Below, one piece after another: positions 1-8,912 of a stretch of 64,000 nt of DNA. Position 1 is the first letter of the stretch; every line of letters starts with the position of its first letter. Under the pieces are notes generated by a model. It was given only the letters and a program-made list of their open reading frames with translations, was not told the DNA's origin and searched no databases. Source of the DNA: Phycicoccus sp. M110.8 (GTDB taxonomy: Bacteria > Actinomycetota > Actinomycetes > Actinomycetales > Dermatophilaceae); the NCBI RefSeq assembly GCF_032464895.1, contig NZ_JAWDIC010000001.1, positions 1,736,001 to 1,800,000 on the forward strand. The letters run 5' to 3'. The translations under genes and the position numbers were made by a program.

Positions 1-425
1 TGCTCGCCGGCACCATCAACTTCCTCGCCGAGTCCGGGCGCCTGCAGATCACCGTCACCAACGACCTCACCGTTCCGGTGGAGAACGTGCGGCTGGCGGT
101 CGAGGCCTCCAACCCGCGCCTGCGCATCGACAGCCAGCCGCCGATCCTGCGCATCGGGCCCCGCAGCCGGGCGACCGTCAGCGTCGGCGTCACCGCCCTG
201 GCCGCAGGACCGGTCCCCCTGCGCACCACCCTGACGACGCCCGACGGCACCGTCATCGGGCAGGGGGCCGACGTGCAGGTCCGCGTCACCCCCACGGGAG
301 ACTGGGTCTACTGGGCCCTCGGCGGGCTCGCAGGGCTGATCCTGCTCGCCGGGCTCGTGCGCACCTTCCGCCGCCGTCCCCGCCGACGCCTGACCGCCCC
401 CACCACCCTCGAGGTTCCCCGATGA
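1..425 (+). CDS. C-terminal end of DUF6049-type membrane-anchored protein (partial)
   Basis: The frame is open from the left edge of the window, so only the last ~140 residues are seen. They form a beta-rich extracytoplasmic segment, then one transmembrane helix (about 20 hydrophobic residues starting WVYWALGGLAG), then a short Arg-rich cytoplasmic tail (RTFRRRPRRR). The stop overlaps the murJ start by 4 nt (ATGA), so the genes are translationally coupled. In actinobacteria the gene just before murJ usually encodes a large secreted DUF6049 protein with a C-terminal anchor (Rv3909 position); the assignment rests on that synteny and the topology, since most of the protein lies outside the window. 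The GTG at 78 is an internal codon, not a start. Confidence 0.75.
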   Translation, partial: LAGTINFLAESGRLQITVTNDLTVPVENVRLAVEASNPRLRIDSQPPILRIGPRSRATVSVGVTALAAGPVPLRTTLTTPDGTVIGQGADVQVRVTPTGDWVYWALGGLAGLILLAGLVRTFRRRPRRRLTAPTTLEVPR

Positions 426-2044
426 CCCAGTCCAGCCTGGCCCGCTCGTCCGCCGTGATGGCCGGCGGCACCGTGGTCTCGCGCGCGCTCGGCTTCGTCC
501 GGGCGTCCATGCTGGCCGCGGTGATCGGGGCGACCGGCCTGGCGGCCGACGCCTTCGACGTCGCCAACACCCTGCCGAACCTGTTCTACCTCCTGCTCGC
601 CGGTGGCGTGCTCAACGCCGTGCTGGTCCCGCAGATCACCAAGGCCGCCACCCACGACGACGGCGGCCACGAGTTCGTCAACCGCCTGCTCACGATCTCG
701 ATCGCGATCATCGCCGCCGGCACGGTCCTCGTCACTGCCGCTGCGCCGCTGCTCGTCCGGGCCTTCGCCGACTTCTCGGACCCGCGGGCGGTCGAGCTGG
801 CCACCGCGTTCGCGTTCCTGTGCCTGCCCCAGATGTTCTTCTACGGGCTCTACACGGTCCTCGGCCAGGTCCTCAACGCGCGAGCCCAGTTCGGCGCCTA
901 CATGTGGGCGCCCGCGCTGGCCAACGTCGTGATGATCGCCGGTCTGCTCGTCCTGCTGACCGGCTTCCCGACGCAGGTCGGACCGGGGTCGTGGACGCCT
1001 GCGATGGTCTGGATCCTCAGCGGGACGACGACCCTGGGCATCGTCGCCCAGGCCCTCGTCCTCATCGTCCCGCTGCGCCGCGGGGGCTTCCGGTTCACCC
1101 CCGTCTGGGGCTTCCGCGGCACCGGGCTGGGATCGGCCTCGCGGGTGGCGCTGTGGACGTTCGCGGCGCTCGCGGTCAGCCAGCTCGGGTTCGTCGTCAC
1201 CTCGCGGGTGCTGACCCGCGCGACCCAGGTCCTCGCCCACGACAACCAGGTCGGGGCCGGCAAGGCGGCCTACAGCAACGCCTTCCTGCTCTTCATGCTC
1301 CCGCACTCCCTGATCACCCTGTCGCTGGTGACCGCGCTCTTCACCCGGATGTCCACGGCAGCGAGTGCCGGACGGACCGCGGAGGTCGTGGCCGACCTCG
1401 GTCGAGGGGTGCGGATGCCGGCGGTGCTGCTGCTGCCGGGCATGGTCTTCGCGGTGCTCTTCGGGCAACCTGCCGTCCGGGTCCTGTTCCCCGGCAACTC
1501 CGTGGCCGAGACCCAGGCCATCGCCCACGTCATGATCGCGATGATCGTGGGGATCCTGCCCTTCGGCTGGCTCTACCTCGTCCAGCGGGTCTACTACGCC
1601 TACGAGGACGCGCGGACGCCGTTCCTGCTGCAGCTCGTCGTCACGGCGATCGCCACCGCGGTCAACCTCTTCGCCTTCACCGTCGACGCGCGCCAGGCCG
1701 GCGTGGTCGTCGGCGTCGGCCAGACCCTGAGCAACCTGGTCGCGGCGGGGCTCGGGTTCGCCCTCCTGCGCCGCCGCCTGGGGCCCCTCGCCCTGCGGTC
1801 GGCGGTGCGGCTGTACGCCCGCCTGGCCGTCGCCGCCCTCGTCGCCGGCGCGGTCGCCTGGCCGCTCGACCGCCTCCTCGCCACCCGGCTCCCCGACACG
1901 CACCTCGCCGCGCTGGTCGAGGTCGTGGTCGGCGGTGGTGTCTTCCTCGCCGTCGCCCTGGGCCTGGCCCACGTCATGCGGGTCGAGGAGGTCGGGCAGC
2001 TGCTCGAACCGGTGCTCCGGCGCCTGCGCCGGCGGCCGTCCTGA
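422..2044 (+). CDS. murJ: MurJ/MviN lipid II flippase
   Basis: This 540-aa polytopic protein has about 14 hydrophobic helices and the family's N-terminal signature SRALGFVRASMLA, followed by the DAFDVANTLPN region. MurJ proteins of the MOP superfamily move lipid II across the cytoplasmic membrane for peptidoglycan synthesis. The length matches a stand-alone MurJ. In mycobacteria the same polypeptide continues into a pseudokinase and an extracellular domain; here those domains lie in the separate gene that follows. The ATG start overlaps the upstream stop, and a basic tail (LRRLRRRPS) ends the protein. The neighbours (pseudokinase, SigM, CwlM) fit a cell-wall locus. Confidence 0.95.
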   Translation: MTQSSLARSSAVMAGGTVVSRALGFVRASMLAAVIGATGLAADAFDVANTLPNLFYLLLAGGVLNAVLVPQITKAATHDDGGHEFVNRLLTISIAIIAAGTVLVTAAAPLLVRAFADFSDPRAVELATAFAFLCLPQMFFYGLYTVLGQVLNARAQFGAYMWAPALANVVMIAGLLVLLTGFPTQVGPGSWTPAMVWILSGTTTLGIVAQALVLIVPLRRGGFRFTPVWGFRGTGLGSASRVALWTFAALAVSQLGFVVTSRVLTRATQVLAHDNQVGAGKAAYSNAFLLFMLPHSLITLSLVTALFTRMSTAASAGRTAEVVADLGRGVRMPAVLLLPGMVFAVLFGQPAVRVLFPGNSVAETQAIAHVMIAMIVGILPFGWLYLVQRVYYAYEDARTPFLLQLVVTAIATAVNLFAFTVDARQAGVVVGVGQTLSNLVAAGLGFALLRRRLGPLALRSAVRLYARLAVAALVAGAVAWPLDRLLATRLPDTHLAALVEVVVGGGVFLAVALGLAHVMRVEEVGQLLEPVLRRLRRRPS

Positions 2045-2098
2045 CCTGCGCGCCCTTAGGATGAGGGACCACCGCACGAGGAGACCGAGGGAGGCAGC

Positions 2099-4132
2099 GT
2101 GCACGGGGTAGGCCCATCGACGGTGCTCGGCGGCCGGTACGCCGTGCAGCGGCGCCTGGAGCAGACGGCCCGCGGCGAGCGCTGGTCGGCCCACGACACC
2201 ACCCTCGACCGCGACGTCGTCGTGGTCTGCTTCGCCGAGTACGAGTCGCACGCCGACGCGACCCTCGATGCCGCCCGCCGTGCTGCCGGCATCGACAACG
2301 CGCGCCTCGTCCGCGTGCTCGACGTGGGCCGCTCCGACGGGATCGCCTTCTTCGTCGAGGAGCTGCTCCGCGACGCGCACACCCTCACCCAGCTGCTCGA
2401 GCAGGGCGGCCTGCCCGCCGAGGAGGCGCGCCGGATCGCCGGCGAGGCCGCGACCGGGCTCGAGGCGGCCCGCGGCAGGGGCCTGCACCACCTCCGGCTC
2501 ACGCCGAACGCCGTGCTCCGTGGACCCGACGGCACCGTCAAGGTGCGCGGGCTGGCCACCGCGGCCGCCATGGCCGAGGTCGAGGACGTCGAGCCCGACA
2601 CCGCCGCCCGGACCGATGCCGTGGGCATCGTGGCCATCACGTATGCCGCGCTGACCAGCCGCTGGCCGCTGCCGGGCACGGTGGCGGGGCTGGAGGCCGC
2701 GCCGCACGTGATCAGCGGGGTGCCGGCACCGTCGGAGATCGCGGCCGGCGTCCCCGGGGACCTCGACGCCCTGTGCCGGCTCACCCTGAACGAGGACCAG
2801 GGACCGCTCACGCCGGGAGACTTCGCCAGCCAGATCGCCCCGTGGGCCACGTCCCAGGTGGCCGGGATCGCGGCGTCGGCCCGGGACGACGACTCGAGCC
2901 CGACCGTCGCCCTGCCGCTGGCCGACCTGCCCTGGGCGACCGAGGCCTCGGGACAGCAGTCCGCTGCTGCGACGGCGGGCGCCGCCGGCGCCGACCCGCA
3001 TGCGACCCAGGTCCTGCCGGCACCGGCCGGCGCTGGGCTCCCGTCCGTCCCCTCGGCTACCGACATGCACCCCGCCACGCCGGTCGACCACGCGGCCACC
3101 CCCACGGCGCCGCTGCGCTTCGAGCCGGCCCCGACCGCACCGGGCACGACAGAAGCCGGCACCACGTCGGGCGACACCGCCGAGGGTGCCCCGGCGCGCG
3201 CGGCCGCTGCGGCGGCGGGAGCGGCGGCAGCCGCCGGAGCCGTCGGGTCCGCGTTGGGGACGGCCGGCCAGGCAGCCGGACACGCGGCGACCGACGCCGC
3301 CCACAAGGTCGGCAGCTTCGCTCGTGCCGCGGCCGACAAGGCTGCGGAGCGCCGGGCCCAGCGCCAGGCCGCGCAGGAACGGGCCGAGCAGCGCCGGATC
3401 AGCCTCGACGACGCCCTGGTCGAGACCGGCGAGCCCCTGGACCCGCCCCTGCCACTCCTGCCGCAGGAGCTGTCCGCGCCGCCCACCCGCGACCAGTCCA
3501 AGCTGGTGCTCGCCATCATCGCCGGCTTCCTCGTCGTGGTCACCGCCCTGGCCGTCTGGGGCGTCACCCGGATCGGCGACAACACCGACCTCGGTCTGGG
3601 CAGCGGACCGACACCGCGGGGCACCGTGACCGTGACCGCCCCCACGACCACGGTCACCCCCGGCCAGAGCCCGAGCAGCGGCGACACGCAGGCCGGCGGC
3701 GCGGCATACCCGATCCTCGGCGCCACCGGCTACGACCCGGAGGGCGACAACGCCGAGCGCAACGGCGAGGCGCCGCGCGTCTACGACGGGAAGACGAACA
3801 CCTTCTGGAGCTCTGAGGGCTACGCCAGCGCCAACCTCGGCGGGCTCAAGAAGGGGGTCGGCGTGCGCCTCGACCTCGGACAGGTGCGCTCGGTGCACTC
3901 CGTGCGGATCGTGCTCCCCGACGCCGCCGACGTCACGGTCTCCGTCGGGCCGGACCGCAACCGCGACACCGCCACCGAGATCGGGAGCACGTCGGGCAAG
4001 TCCGGCACGATCACCCTCACCAAGGACGGCGCCCCCGCCAAGGGCCAGTACGTCTTCGTGTGGTTCACCAAGCTCTCGCAGGTCTCCGACGGCCGGTACC
4101 GGGCGACGCTCGCCGAGGTCACCGTCCGCTGA
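2099..4132 (+). CDS. Membrane pseudokinase with C-terminal extracellular discoidin-like domain (MviN-C homologue)
   Basis: This 677-aa protein starts with a kinase fold (about residues 8-250) that lacks catalytic residues. The region matching HRDLKPAN reads HLRLTPNA, the DFG position reads RGLATA, and no VAIK lysine is present. An Ala/Pro/Thr-rich stretch with an Arg-rich segment follows (about 255-455), then one transmembrane helix (LVLAIIAGFLVVVTALAVWG), a Thr-rich linker and a C-terminal beta domain of about 140 residues. In mycobacterial MviN this pseudokinase is phosphorylated by PknB and binds FhaA to restrain lipid II flipping. The same role here is inferred from architecture, from position directly after murJ, and from pknB and fhaA in this window. 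GTG start with a GAGG-rich leader. Confidence 0.85.
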   Translation: MHGVGPSTVLGGRYAVQRRLEQTARGERWSAHDTTLDRDVVVVCFAEYESHADATLDAARRAAGIDNARLVRVLDVGRSDGIAFFVEELLRDAHTLTQLLEQGGLPAEEARRIAGEAATGLEAARGRGLHHLRLTPNAVLRGPDGTVKVRGLATAAAMAEVEDVEPDTAARTDAVGIVAITYAALTSRWPLPGTVAGLEAAPHVISGVPAPSEIAAGVPGDLDALCRLTLNEDQGPLTPGDFASQIAPWATSQVAGIAASARDDDSSPTVALPLADLPWATEASGQQSAAATAGAAGADPHATQVLPAPAGAGLPSVPSATDMHPATPVDHAATPTAPLRFEPAPTAPGTTEAGTTSGDTAEGAPARAAAAAAGAAAAAGAVGSALGTAGQAAGHAATDAAHKVGSFARAAADKAAERRAQRQAAQERAEQRRISLDDALVETGEPLDPPLPLLPQELSAPPTRDQSKLVLAIIAGFLVVVTALAVWGVTRIGDNTDLGLGSGPTPRGTVTVTAPTTTVTPGQSPSSGDTQAGGAAYPILGATGYDPEGDNAERNGEAPRVYDGKTNTFWSSEGYASANLGGLKKGVGVRLDLGQVRSVHSVRIVLPDAADVTVSVGPDRNRDTATEIGSTSGKSGTITLTKDGAPAKGQYVFVWFTKLSQVSDGRYRATLAEVTVR

Positions 4133-4153
4133 CGCGGGCGGCACGGCACGCGC

Positions 4154-4702
4154 ATGGGGGACACCTCGCTGCGGGAGCGTGACGACCGGGAGCTGATGCG
4201 CGCCCACGTCGACGGCGACCCCGACGCGTTCGGGGAGCTGTTCCGGCGCCACCGCGACCGCATGTGGGCGGTGGCCCTGCGCACCACGGGCAACCGCGAG
4301 CTGGCCGCCGACTGCGTGCAGGACGCCTTCATCTCGGCCTTCCGGCGGGCCGACTCCTACCGCGGCGACGCGGCCGTCACGACCTGGCTGCACCGCATCG
4401 TCGTCAACGCGTGCCTGGACCGCCTTCGGCGGGACAAGCCCACCAGCGAGCTGCCCGAGCGTGAGCTCGCCGACCGGCACGACGGCCACGCCTCCGTCGA
4501 GACCCGGCTCGACGTGCGCGAGGCGCTCGACCAACTGCCCGAGGGGCAGCGGCTCGCGCTCGTGCTCGTCGACATGCACGGGCTGTCGGTGGTGGAGGCC
4601 GCCGCGGTCCTCGGCGTCGCGGAGGGCACGGTCAAGTCGCGCTGCAGCCGTGGCCGGGAGGCGATGGCCCGGTTGCTGCGGGAACCTTCGGGGCAGTCGT
4701 GA
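4154..4702 (+). CDS. sigM: ECF RNA polymerase sigma factor SigM
   Basis: This 182-aa protein has ECF sigma region 2 (about residues 18-85, DAFGELFRRHRDRMW and DCVQDAFISAFRRADSYRG) and region 4 (about 110-170, QLPEGQRLALVLVDMHGLSV and the helix-turn-helix GVAEGTVKSRCSRGREA). Its position between the MurJ module and trxB-trxA matches mycobacterial SigM, which responds to envelope and oxidative stress. The gene begins 21 nt after the pseudokinase gene, so it is probably transcribed with it. No strong Shine-Dalgarno precedes the ATG. A putative membrane anti-sigma factor follows. Confidence 0.92.
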   Translation: MGDTSLRERDDRELMRAHVDGDPDAFGELFRRHRDRMWAVALRTTGNRELAADCVQDAFISAFRRADSYRGDAAVTTWLHRIVVNACLDRLRRDKPTSELPERELADRHDGHASVETRLDVREALDQLPEGQRLALVLVDMHGLSVVEAAAVLGVAEGTVKSRCSRGREAMARLLREPSGQS

Positions 4703-4826
4703 CGTCCTACCCATGTCGCCACCGCAGCGCGGTCGCCCCTGGCCCGGGTGGTCCCCCGGCTCCCGCGCCGGCATCGTGCGGCGACACCCGCAGCCCGTAC
4801 CCGTTCCCGATCCGGAGGTCGTCGTG

Positions 4827-5621
4827 GTGAGCACCCCGCCCGTGCCCCCGGACCCCGACGACGTCGACGAGGACCCCACGGGCATCCGTGCCCTGCTCGG
4901 TTCGCTCCCCGACCCCGGCCCCATGCCCGACGACCTCGTCGCCCGGATCCAGGCCTCGCTGACGGCCGAGCAGGCGGCCCGCGGGCCGCACGGCAGTGGC
5001 GGCACCGGTGGCGCGACCGTGGTCCCCCTCGCCCCCCGGCGCCGCTGGGGTTGGAAGCAGCTGGGCGTGGCCGCGGCCGCCGTGGCAGCGGTGGCCGTCG
5101 GCATCCCCGCGCTGGCGGGTGGGGGCCTCGGCGGCGTGACTGCCCTGCTGGCCGGCGAGTCCTCCTCGGGCGCGGCTGCGAGCAGCGCAGAGGCCCCGGC
5201 CACGGCGTCCCCGGTGCTGACGCCACCGTCCGACGGGGCGACGAGCCCGGGCATCGCCGTCGGTGAGCGTGCGCCCGGCGCGACCGGCCCGGTGACTCTC
5301 GTGGGCACGGGCACGGCATACACCGCGGCCGCGCTGGTCCAGCAGGTTCGCGCCAGCCGCGAGAACGGCACGTCGCCGGGCAAGGGCGCCCCGACCCGCA
5401 CTGCGGGCCCCGCGGAGAGCCAGGAGGGTCTGCGTGCCTGCCTGACCACCCTCGGCGTGGAGGCGTGGATGCCGGTGTGGGCCGACGTCGCGACCTACGA
5501 GGGACGCGACGCCGTCGTCGCCGTGGTGAGCAGCGACACCGGCCAGCAGGTGTATGCCGTGGGGCCGGAGTGCGACCGCACCCATCCGGCGCGCCTGACG
5601 GGCCCCCTGCCGCTCCCCTGA
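4827..5621 (+). CDS. Putative membrane anti-sigma factor of SigM (RsmA position)
   Basis: The chosen GTG at 4827 (alternative GTG 4824) follows a GGAGG at 4814-4818 and gives 264 aa. The N-terminal ~75 cytoplasmic residues include an acidic, Asp-rich start and a helix (PDDLVARIQASLTAEQAA). One transmembrane helix follows (about 87-105, LGVAAAAVAAVAVGIPALAGG), then a Ser/Ala/Thr-rich extracytoplasmic domain with two cysteines. No classical zinc anti-sigma HxxxCxxC motif is visible. The function is inferred from one-TM topology and position directly after sigM, where mycobacteria encode RsmA. An ATG at 4713 would extend the protein but has no ribosome-binding site. Confidence 0.7.
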   Translation: MSTPPVPPDPDDVDEDPTGIRALLGSLPDPGPMPDDLVARIQASLTAEQAARGPHGSGGTGGATVVPLAPRRRWGWKQLGVAAAAVAAVAVGIPALAGGGLGGVTALLAGESSSGAAASSAEAPATASPVLTPPSDGATSPGIAVGERAPGATGPVTLVGTGTAYTAAALVQQVRASRENGTSPGKGAPTRTAGPAESQEGLRACLTTLGVEAWMPVWADVATYEGRDAVVAVVSSDTGQQVYAVGPECDRTHPARLTGPLPLP

Positions 5622-5692
5622 GCACCGAGGCGCGCCACCGGCCGACCGGCTCCCGCGCACCCGGCGCGCCGCAGGCCTCCGGGGCGGTTCGT

Positions 5693-5744
5693 GGAACACA
5701 AAGGCCCTACGATCGGTTGACGTACTCGACACCGCATGTAGCGG
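5693..5744 (+). promoter_or_regulatory. Candidate trxB promoters: SigR/ECF-type GGAAC-N18-GTT overlapping TTGACG-N16-TAGCGG
   Basis: GGAAC at 5693-5697 and GTT at 5716-5718 are separated by exactly 18 nt, matching the thiol-stress sigma-R consensus (GGAAT-N18-GTT) that drives trxBA in Streptomyces. A housekeeping-like pair overlaps it, TTGACG at 5717-5722 and TAGCGG at 5739-5744. The trxB start lies 36 nt further on. The match is by eye; promoter use is inferred. Confidence 0.45.
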
Positions 5745-5780
5745 TGCTCCCACTTCTCGACCACAAGGGGCTGTAGCCGC

Positions 5781-6818
5781 GTGAGCACCACCGCACCTGC
5801 CGACGTTCGTAGTCTGATCATCATCGGGTCCGGCCCGGCGGGGTACACGGCAGCCGTCTACGCCGCGCGGGCGAACCTGCGCCCCGTGCTCTTCGAGGGC
5901 GCGGTCACCGCCGGCGGCGCGCTCATGAACACGACCGAGGTGGAGAACTTCCCCGGTTTCCGCGACGGCATCATGGGCCCGGAGCTCATGGAGAACATGC
6001 GGGCCCAGGCCGAGCGGTTCGGCGCCGAGATCATCACCGACGACGTCGAGTCCGTCTCGCTCGAGGGCGACGTCAAGGTCGTCACCGACGCCGAGGGCAC
6101 CACCTGGCGGGCGCACGCGGTGATCCTCGCGATGGGTTCGGCCTACCGCGAGCTCGGGCTGCCCGACGAGAAGCGGCTCTCCGGCCACGGCGTCTCGTGG
6201 TGTGCCACCTGTGACGGGTTCTTCTTCCGCGACCAGGACATCGCGGTCGTCGGCGGCGGCGACTCGGCCGTCGAGGAGGCGACCTTCCTGACCAAGTTCG
6301 CCCGGTCGGTGACGATCGTGCACCGTCGCGACGAGCTGCGGGCCAGCAAGATCATGGCCCAGCGCGCCCTGGACAACCCGAAGATCAGGTTCGCCTGGAA
6401 CTCCGAGGTGGCCGAGATCCACGGTGACGCCAAGCTCACCGGCGTCACCCTGCGCGACACCGTCACCGGCGAGACCCGGGAGCTCCCGGTCACGGGTCTG
6501 TTCGTGGCGATCGGGCACGACCCCCGCAACGAGCTGCTCACCGGCACCAGCGACACCGAGAAGGTCGGCCTGGACGACGAGGGGTACGTGCTCGTCGAGG
6601 GCCGCACGACCCGCACGAACCTCACCGGCGTCTTCGCCGCCGGCGACCTGGTCGACCACACCTACCGCCAGGCGATCACCGCGGCGGGCTCGGGCTGCGC
6701 GGCGGCACTGGACGCCGAGAAGTTCCTCGCCGAGCACCACGAGGCGGGCGCCCCGTCGCAGTCCGAGGCGCTCATCGAGCAGGAGAACCCCGAGCACAGC
6801 CCCGTCGGCGTCCGCTGA
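5781..6818 (+). CDS. trxB: Thioredoxin-disulfide reductase
   Basis: This 345-aa flavoprotein has the N-terminal FAD motif ([18 protein letters not shown], about 13-30), the redox-active CATC (C141/C144, in [11 protein letters not shown]), the NADPH motif ([12 protein letters not shown], about 157-168) and the C-terminal FAD motif ([10 protein letters not shown]). It uses NADPH to reduce the thioredoxin encoded next to it. The GTG start lies behind an AAGGGG-containing leader. The acidic tail of about 30 residues after the core is variable in actinobacterial homologues. A possible sigma-R-type promoter precedes the gene. Confidence 0.97.
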   Translation: MSTTAPADVRSLIIIGSGPAGYTAAVYAARANLRPVLFEGAVTAGGALMNTTEVENFPGFRDGIMGPELMENMRAQAERFGAEIITDDVESVSLEGDVKVVTDAEGTTWRAHAVILAMGSAYRELGLPDEKRLSGHGVSWCATCDGFFFRDQDIAVVGGGDSAVEEATFLTKFARSVTIVHRRDELRASKIMAQRALDNPKIRFAWNSEVAEIHGDAKLTGVTLRDTVTGETRELPVTGLFVAIGHDPRNELLTGTSDTEKVGLDDEGYVLVEGRTTRTNLTGVFAAGDLVDHTYRQAITAAGSGCAAALDAEKFLAEHHEAGAPSQSEALIEQENPEHSPVGVR

Positions 6819-6900
6819 CCCCACGCTGTCACCGCGGCCTGCGACGCTGGCCGTGATCCTTCCCGAACCCCCTAGAAGCACCACCGAAAGGAGCCCCCGA

Positions 6901-7227
6901 GTGGGAGCCATCAAGGACACCACGGACGCCACCTTCGAGGCGGACGTCCTCAAGAACGACAAGCCGGTCCTGGTGGACTTCTGGGCGCCCTGGTGCGGTC
7001 CGTGCCGCGCCGTCGCCCCGATCCTCGAGGAGCTGGCCGAGCAGCACAAGGACAAGATCGAGGTCGTCAAGCTCAACACCGACGAGAACGTCCAGGTGAG
7101 CAGCCGCTACGGCATCACCGGCATCCCGACGCTCAACGTCTACGTGGGTGGCGAGGTCGTCAAGACCCTCGTCGGCGCCCTCCCCAAGCCCAAGCTGGTC
7201 CGCGAGCTCGCCGACTACCTGGGCTGA
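6901..7227 (+). CDS. trxA: Thioredoxin
   Basis: This 108-aa cytosolic thioredoxin has the WCGPC active site (C32/C35) and the cis-proline loop GITGIPTLNVY. The GTG start follows AAAGGAGCC at a good distance; the open frame upstream overlaps trxB and is not used. With trxB it forms the thiol-disulfide reducing couple. The 82-nt trxB-trxA gap holds no convincing terminator, so the two are probably co-transcribed. A long hairpin follows 40 nt after the stop. Confidence 0.97.
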   Translation: MGAIKDTTDATFEADVLKNDKPVLVDFWAPWCGPCRAVAPILEELAEQHKDKIEVVKLNTDENVQVSSRYGITGIPTLNVYVGGEVVKTLVGALPKPKLVRELADYLG

Positions 7228-7269
7228 CCCCCGTCGCGGCACCTCCGGGTGCCGCCGGCGCCGGTGCAC

Positions 7270-7319
7270 GACGACGTATGCCGGCCGCGTCCCTCCCGGG
7301 ACCGGCCGGCATCGTCGTC
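7270..7319 (+). terminator. Hairpin terminator candidate after trxA
   Basis: Arms at about 7270-7286 and 7304-7319 pair over 16 bp with a single bulged T; the loop is 17 nt. There is no clear U-run, as is usual in high-GC actinobacteria. It sits between trxA and the cwlM promoter. One arm contains the overused heptamer GTATGCC. Confidence 0.6.
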
Positions 7320-7360
7320 CCCGGGGCGTCGTCGCCCGTGGGTCCGGGCCGCGGTTGAGG

Positions 7361-7390
7361 TTGGTGCGCGGCGCCCACCTGACCTAGGCT
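7361..7390 (+). promoter_or_regulatory. Candidate housekeeping promoter of cwlM
   Basis: TTGGTG (7361-7366) and TAGGCT (7385-7390) are spaced 18 nt apart. Transcription would begin near 7397, leaving a leader of about 135 nt before the GTG at 7534. The 306-nt trxA-cwlM gap therefore holds a terminator, this promoter and an untranslated leader. Confidence 0.5.
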
Positions 7391-7533
7391 CGGACGTCAC
7401 CACCATCCCGGTGGTCCGTCGCCATGCGCCCCTGACCTGCACAGACGCGGTCGAGGCACTCCGCCGGGTCCTCGCCACCACAGCGTGGGAACCCGCCCCA
7501 TCCACCCGTCCCGACCCGCCGCACGGAGGTCTC

Positions 7534-8709
7534 GTGTCCGACAGCAAGCAGGGCCTGCTGGGCCTCGGCAGCTCCGGCCCCGCCGTCGCCGACGTCCGGG
7601 CCCGGCTCTCCGCCCTCTCCCCCGCCCACCTGCCCGAGGGCGTGGCACCTGCCGGCCCCGGCGGCGACGAGGTGTTCGACGAGGGCCTGCAGCGCGCGGT
7701 CCGCGCCTTCCAGCAGCACAAGGGGCTCATCGTCGACGGCGTCGTGGGCGTCGAGACCTTCTCGGCGCTCGACGGCGCGCGGTGGAACCTCGGTGACCGC
7801 CTCCTCGTGCACACCCCCGGCCACCTGATGCGTGGCGACGACGTCACCGCCCTGCAGGAGCGGCTCAACACCCTCGGCTTCTCCGCCGGCCGGGTGGACG
7901 GTCGCTTCGGTCCCGACACCGAGCGTGCCGTGCGGGCGTTCCAGCGCGCCTACGGGCTGCCCGACGACGGGTCCGTCGGTCCCGCGACCCTGCGCGCGTT
8001 CCAGGACCTGCGCCGTTCGGTGTCGGGTGGCTCGGCCACCGTGCTGCGCGAGCGCGAGCGGGTCCGCCGGTCGGGCCACAACCTCAGCGGGCGCACGGTC
8101 GTCCTCGACCCGGGCCACGGCGGCCCGAGCACGGGTGCCACCGGCAACGGCCTGGTCGAGTCCGAGATCGTCATGGACCTCGCCCGGCGCATCGAGGGTC
8201 GACTCACCGCCATCGGTGTCTCCGTGGTCTTCACCCGCACCGAGCACACCGACCCGAGCGAGGAGGAGCGCGCCGCGATCGCCAACGCGGCCGGCGCCGA
8301 CGTGGTGCTGTCGCTGCACTGCGACTCCCACGAGGCGCGGGACGCCAGCGGCGTGGCCACGTTCTTCTTCGGCCGCGACCGCAAGACCGCCTGGTCGGCC
8401 GTCGGCGAGCAGCTGGCCGACCTCGTCCTGCGCGAGGTCGTCGCGCGCACCGGGCTGCCCAACTGCCGCTCGCACGGTCGCTCGTGGACCCTTTTGACCC
8501 ACACGACGATGCCGGCGGTCCGCGTGGAGGCGGGCTACCTCTCGCACCCAGACGACGCCCGACGGCTGGCGGACACGGCCTTCCGCGACGTGCTCGCCGA
8601 GGCGGTCCTGGTCAGCCTGCAGCGCCTGTACCTCGGTGACGACGACACCGCGACCACCGGCGTCCTGCGCCTCGGCGACCTGCGCGCCTACCTGGCCGCC
8701 CACGGCTGA
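7534..8709 (+). CDS. cwlM: CwlM-type N-acetylmuramoyl-L-alanine amidase-like protein
   Basis: The GTG at 7534 follows GGAGG (7525-7529), giving 391 aa. Two peptidoglycan-binding domains come first (about 12-85 and 95-165; RAVRAFQQHKGL and RAVRAFQRAYGLPDDG repeat the same core). An amidase_3 domain follows (about 188-370) with the zinc-ligand positions visible: DPGHGG, GLVESE, SLHCDSH and VEAGYLSH. There is no signal peptide. In mycobacteria CwlM is a cytoplasmic PknB substrate that activates MurA rather than cutting the wall. The lack of a secretion signal and the conserved position support that regulatory role, although the ligand set looks intact here. It converges on parB. Confidence 0.92.
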   Translation: MSDSKQGLLGLGSSGPAVADVRARLSALSPAHLPEGVAPAGPGGDEVFDEGLQRAVRAFQQHKGLIVDGVVGVETFSALDGARWNLGDRLLVHTPGHLMRGDDVTALQERLNTLGFSAGRVDGRFGPDTERAVRAFQRAYGLPDDGSVGPATLRAFQDLRRSVSGGSATVLRERERVRRSGHNLSGRTVVLDPGHGGPSTGATGNGLVESEIVMDLARRIEGRLTAIGVSVVFTRTEHTDPSEEERAAIANAAGADVVLSLHCDSHEARDASGVATFFFGRDRKTAWSAVGEQLADLVLREVVARTGLPNCRSHGRSWTLLTHTTMPAVRVEAGYLSHPDDARRLADTAFRDVLAEAVLVSLQRLYLGDDDTATTGVLRLGDLRAYLAAHG

Positions 8710-8745
8710 CCGGTCTCCCGCGAACAGCGATCCCCGTCGCACGAC

Positions 8746-8788
8746 TAAGCCCGAATTCCCTTGCCTGACAAGGGGATTCGGGCTTTGT
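8746..8788. terminator. Bidirectional terminator between cwlM and parB
   Basis: A 16-bp inverted repeat (8748-8763 and 8769-8784, one G-T mismatch) closes a 5-nt loop, CCTGA. It is flanked by TAA on one side and TTT on the other. It is the least GC-rich and most symmetrical hairpin in the gap between the two convergent genes, so it probably ends both transcripts. Confidence 0.85.
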
Positions 8789-8912
8789 CGTAGTGCTGCT
8801 GGGGGCTGAGCCTCCGTGCGGACGAGCGCCGAGCGGCGGTCAACCCAGGGAGTTGGACCGGGGTCGGCTCCGGGGGTGGACCGGGTGGTCGGCCCCCGGT
8901 TCAGCCGCGGGG

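Noticed and set aside
308-5449. A 1,700-codon open frame on the minus strand opposite murJ-sigM
   Set aside because: It is antisense to well-supported genes and has Arg/Gly/Pro-rich, low-complexity composition, as expected from stop-poor high-GC DNA.
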